Below, one piece after another: positions 62,707 to 64,000 of a stretch of DNA of 64,000 bases (positions are counted from its first letter, which is position 1; every line of letters starts with the position of its first letter). Source of the stretch: CAVPLM01 sp963713545 (GTDB lineage Bacteria > Actinomycetota > Thermoleophilia > RBG-16-64-13); contig CAVQME010000001.1 of assembly GCA_963713545.1 (NCBI GenBank), positions 661,371 to 725,370 on the forward strand. The letters are read 5' to 3'. The notes below the pieces were generated by a model that was not told the DNA's origin, made no database searches, and saw only the letters and a program-made list of their open reading frames with translations. A program made the position numbers and the translations under genes.

Positions 62707-63822
62707 ATGCCGAGCCCTGCCGAATTTCACGCTCAAGTCGACGCCGGCGACGGGAACCTGCGCCTGGCGGGAGACTGTCGTACCACGGACCTCGGCGCGC
62801 TGGAAGCGTCGCTGCTCGCCTGGGCGAAAGCCGGTGCGCGCAGCATTGACCTGAGTTCCGCCGGCCGCTTCGATATCGGACCGGCATGGGTGTTGAAGCG
62901 CGCCTTCGCTGACACCGCGATGGCTCCGGAAATCCAGGGCCCGTTGCCCAGCCATTTCACCTACCTCGACGAGCTGCTGCAGGGCGCGAGCGCACGGACC
63001 CCGGCGGCCGCAGCGATGGAGCAGGAATCACCGGCGCTCGTCCGCATGGGTCGCGCGCTCGAGACTCGTGGCGAGAGCTGGTACGAAGCGCTCACCTACG
63101 GCGGCAAGCTCATTACCACGGCTGGCACCGCCTGGACGTCCTGGAAGCGGTTGCGCATTCCGTCCATCGTGCGCCACGCCTACGAGACCGGCTACCAGGC
63201 CGTGCCGGTGGTCGCCGTCATCGCGTTCCTGATCAGCGTGATCTCGGCGTACATCGGTGCGCAACAGTTGCGCCCGTACGGCGGCGAGATCTTCACTGTG
63301 GACATCGTCGCCATTGGCGTGCTGCGCGAGCTTGGCGTGCTGCTTACGGCGATCATGGTGGCGGGCCGCACCGGCAGCGCCTATGCGGCCGAGCTCGGCG
63401 TCATGAAGTTGAACGACGAAGTCGACGCGCTGGAATCGATGGGCATCGATCCGTACGAGGTACTGGTGCTGCCGCGCATCCTGGGGCTGGTCATTGCGCT
63501 GCCGCTGCTCACCATCGTCGCGGACTTCATGGGCCTGCTCGGCGGCGCCATGCTCACGCGCTACCTGATCGACCTGCCGTGGCCGCAGTTCTTCACGCGT
63601 CTCGACGAAGCGATCGGGCCGACCACGTTCTGGGCGGGCCTGGTCAAGGCGCCGGTGTTCGGTATGCTGATCGGCCTCACCGGCACGCTGCGCGGCCTGC
63701 AGGTGCGCGACTCGTCGCGCGAACTCGGGCGGCTCACGACCGTCGCGGTCGTGCAGTCGATCTTCCTGGTGATCTTCGCCGACGCGCTGTTCGCCATCTT
63801 CTTCCTCGAGATCGACTTCTGA
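62707..63822 (+). CDS. MlaE-family ABC permease with N-terminal STAS-like domain
   Basis: About 371 residues from ATG 62,707; a GTG at 62,653 would add 18. The first ~110 residues form a STAS-like domain (GNLRLAGDCRTTDLGALEAS, LSSAGRFDIGPAWVLKRAF), as in separate MlaB proteins. The permease domain (DUF140, MlaE) follows, with AYETGYQAVPVVAVIAFLIS, YAAELGVMKLNDEVDALESM, and GIDPYEVLVLPRILGLVIAL. Together with MlaF and MlaD it moves phospholipids between the membranes of a diderm. The stop overlaps the next start (TGATG). Confidence 0.88.
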   Translation: MPSPAEFHAQVDAGDGNLRLAGDCRTTDLGALEASLLAWAKAGARSIDLSSAGRFDIGPAWVLKRAFADTAMAPEIQGPLPSHFTYLDELLQGASARTPAAAAMEQESPALVRMGRALETRGESWYEALTYGGKLITTAGTAWTSWKRLRIPSIVRHAYETGYQAVPVVAVIAFLISVISAYIGAQQLRPYGGEIFTVDIVAIGVLRELGVLLTAIMVAGRTGSAYAAELGVMKLNDEVDALESMGIDPYEVLVLPRILGLVIALPLLTIVADFMGLLGGAMLTRYLIDLPWPQFFTRLDEAIGPTTFWAGLVKAPVFGMLIGLTGTLRGLQVRDSSRELGRLTTVAVVQSIFLVIFADALFAIFFLEIDF

Positions 63823-64000
63823 TGCCCGCCACGCCTGAAATCATCGTCGCGGTGCGCGACGTCGTGAACCGGTTCGGCACGCAGACCGTGCACGACGGCG
63901 TTTCCTTCGATGTCCACGCGGGCGAGGTGTTCGGCATCGTCGGCGGTTCCGGCAGTGGCAAGTCGGTGCTGCTGAAGACGATGCTGGGATTGCGCAGACC
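63822..64000 (+). CDS. MlaF-like ABC ATP-binding protein, 5' part
   Basis: Only 59 residues before the window ends. The N-terminal strand is IIVAVRDVVNRFGTQTVHDG, and the Walker A reads GIVGGSGSGKSVLLKTML. It begins inside the mlaE stop (TGATG) and should be the ATPase for that permease. Confidence 0.87.
   Translation, partial: MPATPEIIVAVRDVVNRFGTQTVHDGVSFDVHAGEVFGIVGGSGSGKSVLLKTMLGLRR

Overview
The window looks like two unrelated bacterial genomes joined at about position 46,500. Left of that point the gene content is that of a high-GC monoderm, most likely a deep-branching actinobacterium. It carries an OsmC protein, a DUF1015 protein, a YmdB-like phosphoesterase, golvesin/NlpC and SLH-domain surface proteins, an ECF sigma factor, MurJ, CsaB and a TagA/WecG glycosyltransferase. 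Right of it the genes belong to a diderm, most likely a gammaproteobacterium: an IS1182-type element, a tetR-tolC-mfp-RND efflux operon, Dps, a KefB/KefC antiporter and the start of an Mla (outer-membrane lipid asymmetry) operon. At the join a minus-strand glycosyltransferase gene and a plus-strand GntR regulator gene abut head to head and both lack their 5' parts. An assembly chimera is the simplest reading; a real rearrangement cannot be excluded from sequence alone.

Left part, 1-20,000: the 3' end of an aquaporin gene; small genes for YbjQ, a membrane protein, a K+ channel-like protein, a zinc-ribbon protein and an OsmC protein; relics of a Vps62-like gene, a molybdopterin oxidoreductase and a ferredoxin reductase; the DUF1015 gene, an NAD(P)-binding protein and a YmdB-like gene; a two-gene operon for a secreted beta-propeller and an NlpC/P60-golvesin protein; a large kelch/BNR-like surface protein with a C-terminal membrane helix and zinc ribbon; a two-component system; and an operon DUF4405 - DedA - zinc ribbon - P-type cation ATPase preceded by a direct repeat typical of OmpR-family sites. 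A truncated tRNA-Ser 3' half and a golvesin-gene fragment lie at 19.84-19.98 kb.

Left part, 20,100-46,500: nearly all on the minus strand, nine proteins carry S-layer homology (SLH) domains joined to different modules: two CAP/SCP proteins, two Ig-like/adhesin proteins (one about 1,470 residues), a PI-PLC X-domain protein, an HExxH metallopeptidase, SpoIID/LytB, an AMIN-Amidase_3 hydrolase and an M23 peptidase. An ECF sigma factor and a membrane protein that could be its anti-sigma factor flank the PLC gene, and a VapBC toxin-antitoxin pair sits in the middle. The block is headed by tagA (partial), csaB and murJ. CsaB pyruvylates the secondary cell-wall polymer that SLH domains bind, so the locus appears to encode a surface tool-kit, its receptor modification and lipid II export together.

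Right part, 46,500-64,000: a GntR fragment; a complete IS1182-family element with 20-bp matching ends and two frameshifts in its transposase; a GNAT acetyltransferase; a TolB-like/TPR membrane protein; a hypothetical protein followed by an attC-like hairpin; a coiled-coil protein; the four-gene RND efflux operon with a perfect palindrome in front of tetR; dps; a K+/H+ antiporter; and mlaE (with a fused STAS-like part) and mlaF (cut by the window end).

At least 14 single-base disruptions of otherwise coherent reading frames are spread over both halves, several in homopolymers. They look more like consensus indels than true gene decay, so frameshifted genes are annotated here at their full inferred extent.
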